Both the position numbers and the translations under genes were made by a program. Shown one piece after another: positions 63,290-64,000 of a stretch of 64,000 bases of DNA. Each line of letters starts with the position of its first letter. Within the stretch, counting starts at the first letter, position 1. The notes below the pieces were generated by a model. It saw only the letters and a list, made by a program, of their open reading frames with translations, was not told the origin of the DNA and made no database searches. Source of the stretch: Prorocentrum cordatum (lineage: Eukaryota > Sar > Dinophyceae > Prorocentrales > Prorocentraceae); assembly GCA_963575745.1 (NCBI GenBank), contig CAUYUJ010016140.1, forward strand, positions 145,390 through 209,389, read 5' to 3'.

Positions 63290-63556
63290 ACAGAGGACGA
63301 GGACGAGGACGAGGAGGAGGAGGAAGATGAGGAAGAGGAGAAGGAGGAGGAGGAGGAGGAGGAGGAAGAGGAGGAGGAGGAGGAAGAGGAGGAAGAAGAG
63401 GAGGAGGAGGAGGAAGAAGAGGAGGAGGAGGAGGACGAGGAGGAGGAGGAGGAGGAGGACGAGGAGGACGAGGACGAGGACGAGGAGGAGGAGGAAGATG
63501 AGGAAGAGGAGGAAGAGGAGGAAGAGGAGGAAGAGGAGGAGGAGGAGGAAGAAACA
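63290..63556. repeat. GAG/GAC triplet tract, about 265 bp
   Basis: GAG with GAC and GAA variants in one phase; encodes Glu/Asp on the plus strand from ATG 63248 but is most simply a microsatellite. Confidence 0.95.
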
Positions 63557-63619
63557 TAGGCCCCATGGCTCAAACAGAGGAGGGGTCCTCAATTCAGGCC
63601 CCCCCCTTTCTTGGAGACT

Positions 63620-63750
63620 CAAAAGTGCGTCTTGTGGCCCTCTTAGGTCGCTCTTGGAGCGGTCTTGGGCACTCCTTGGGCCCTCTTGGGGCCCTCTTGG
63701 GCCCCTCTTGGGGTTCTTTTGGGCCGTCTTGAGGCCATCTTGAGGCCTCA
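63620..63750 (+). repeat. CTTGGGGCC minisatellite array 6
   Basis: CTTGGGCACTC, CTTGGGCCCT, CTTGGGGCCCT, CTTGGGGTTCT and CTTGAGGCCAT units, same orientation as all other arrays. Confidence 0.88.
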
Positions 63751-64000
63751 AGTCCATCGGAATCGAAACAACGATAAGGAGAACAACATTCGTTCTCCCT
63801 CGGATTATGAACAATTTGGGCCTCTGGAAGGACGCCCTCAGTCCTGAAGGCTAACTAGTCTTGATCCCTCCCGTCCGGTGCGCAGTGTTTTGACAAATGC
63901 AGCACCGCCCACTGGGCTTGCACTCGATTTTTTGTTAGGGGAAGTCTTCAGGCTCAAACTGCTCTCCATGGCCCCTGGACTACAGCAACAATCATTTTCA

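Noticed and set aside
63545-63580. Spliced-leader-like CCATGGCTCAAAC
   Set aside because: Only the 3' half is similar and TTTT is missing; the match is no better than chance.

Overview
This window looks like nuclear DNA of a core dinoflagellate. The main evidence is relic copies of the dinoflagellate spliced leader (best copy 2289-2310, 21 of 22 positions), a LINE-type retrotransposon with an endonuclease, reverse transcriptase and RNase H, a high GC content, and an extreme load of trinucleotide and minisatellite repeats. A GC-rich, Prorocentrum-like species would fit, but the sequence alone does not prove the genus. There is a 100-base assembly gap at 24923-25022.

Layout. 1-2288: minisatellites, hairpins, four tandem 113-bp monomers and a GAG microsatellite. 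2289-7906: one nearly intact LINE that starts exactly at a spliced-leader relic and is flanked on both sides by GAG microsatellites; it carries ORF1 (zinc ribbon and coiled coil), an endonuclease frame, and a reverse transcriptase/RNase H frame in a different phase. 7907-24166: a mosaic of GAG, GTC and CTC microsatellites, unidirectional CTTGGGGCC minisatellite arrays, three copies of a MITE-like element, and palindrome-rich families that recur along the window. 24167-24922 and 33643-34402 are near-identical copies of one ~755-bp segment; the first ends at the gap. 25023-28140: GAGGCT and CAGCA repeats, then two related satellites (90 bp and 79 bp). 28140-39600: further minisatellites (CCACGTGGC module, GGAAGAAGTCGTC, several 12-mers), a 278-bp T tract and CGCG-rich DNA. 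39640-41060: a decayed second LINE. 44118-44857: a minus-strand retro-copy candidate with its own spliced-leader relic. 45130-58612: about 13 kb dominated by GAT/GCT triplets with higher-order repeats. 58690-64000: a ~214-bp foldback element, TATG/GCATGC repeats, a 12-bp array, acidic-repeat GAG DNA and a final CTTGGGGCC array.

Gene content is low. Only the 2289-7906 LINE is a confident set of coding regions. The many long open frames in triplet arrays are consequences of the repeats and I do not call them genes. The recurrent theme is retroposition: trans-spliced RNA appears to have been copied back into the genome at least twice here, once as a mobile element and once as a probable processed pseudogene.
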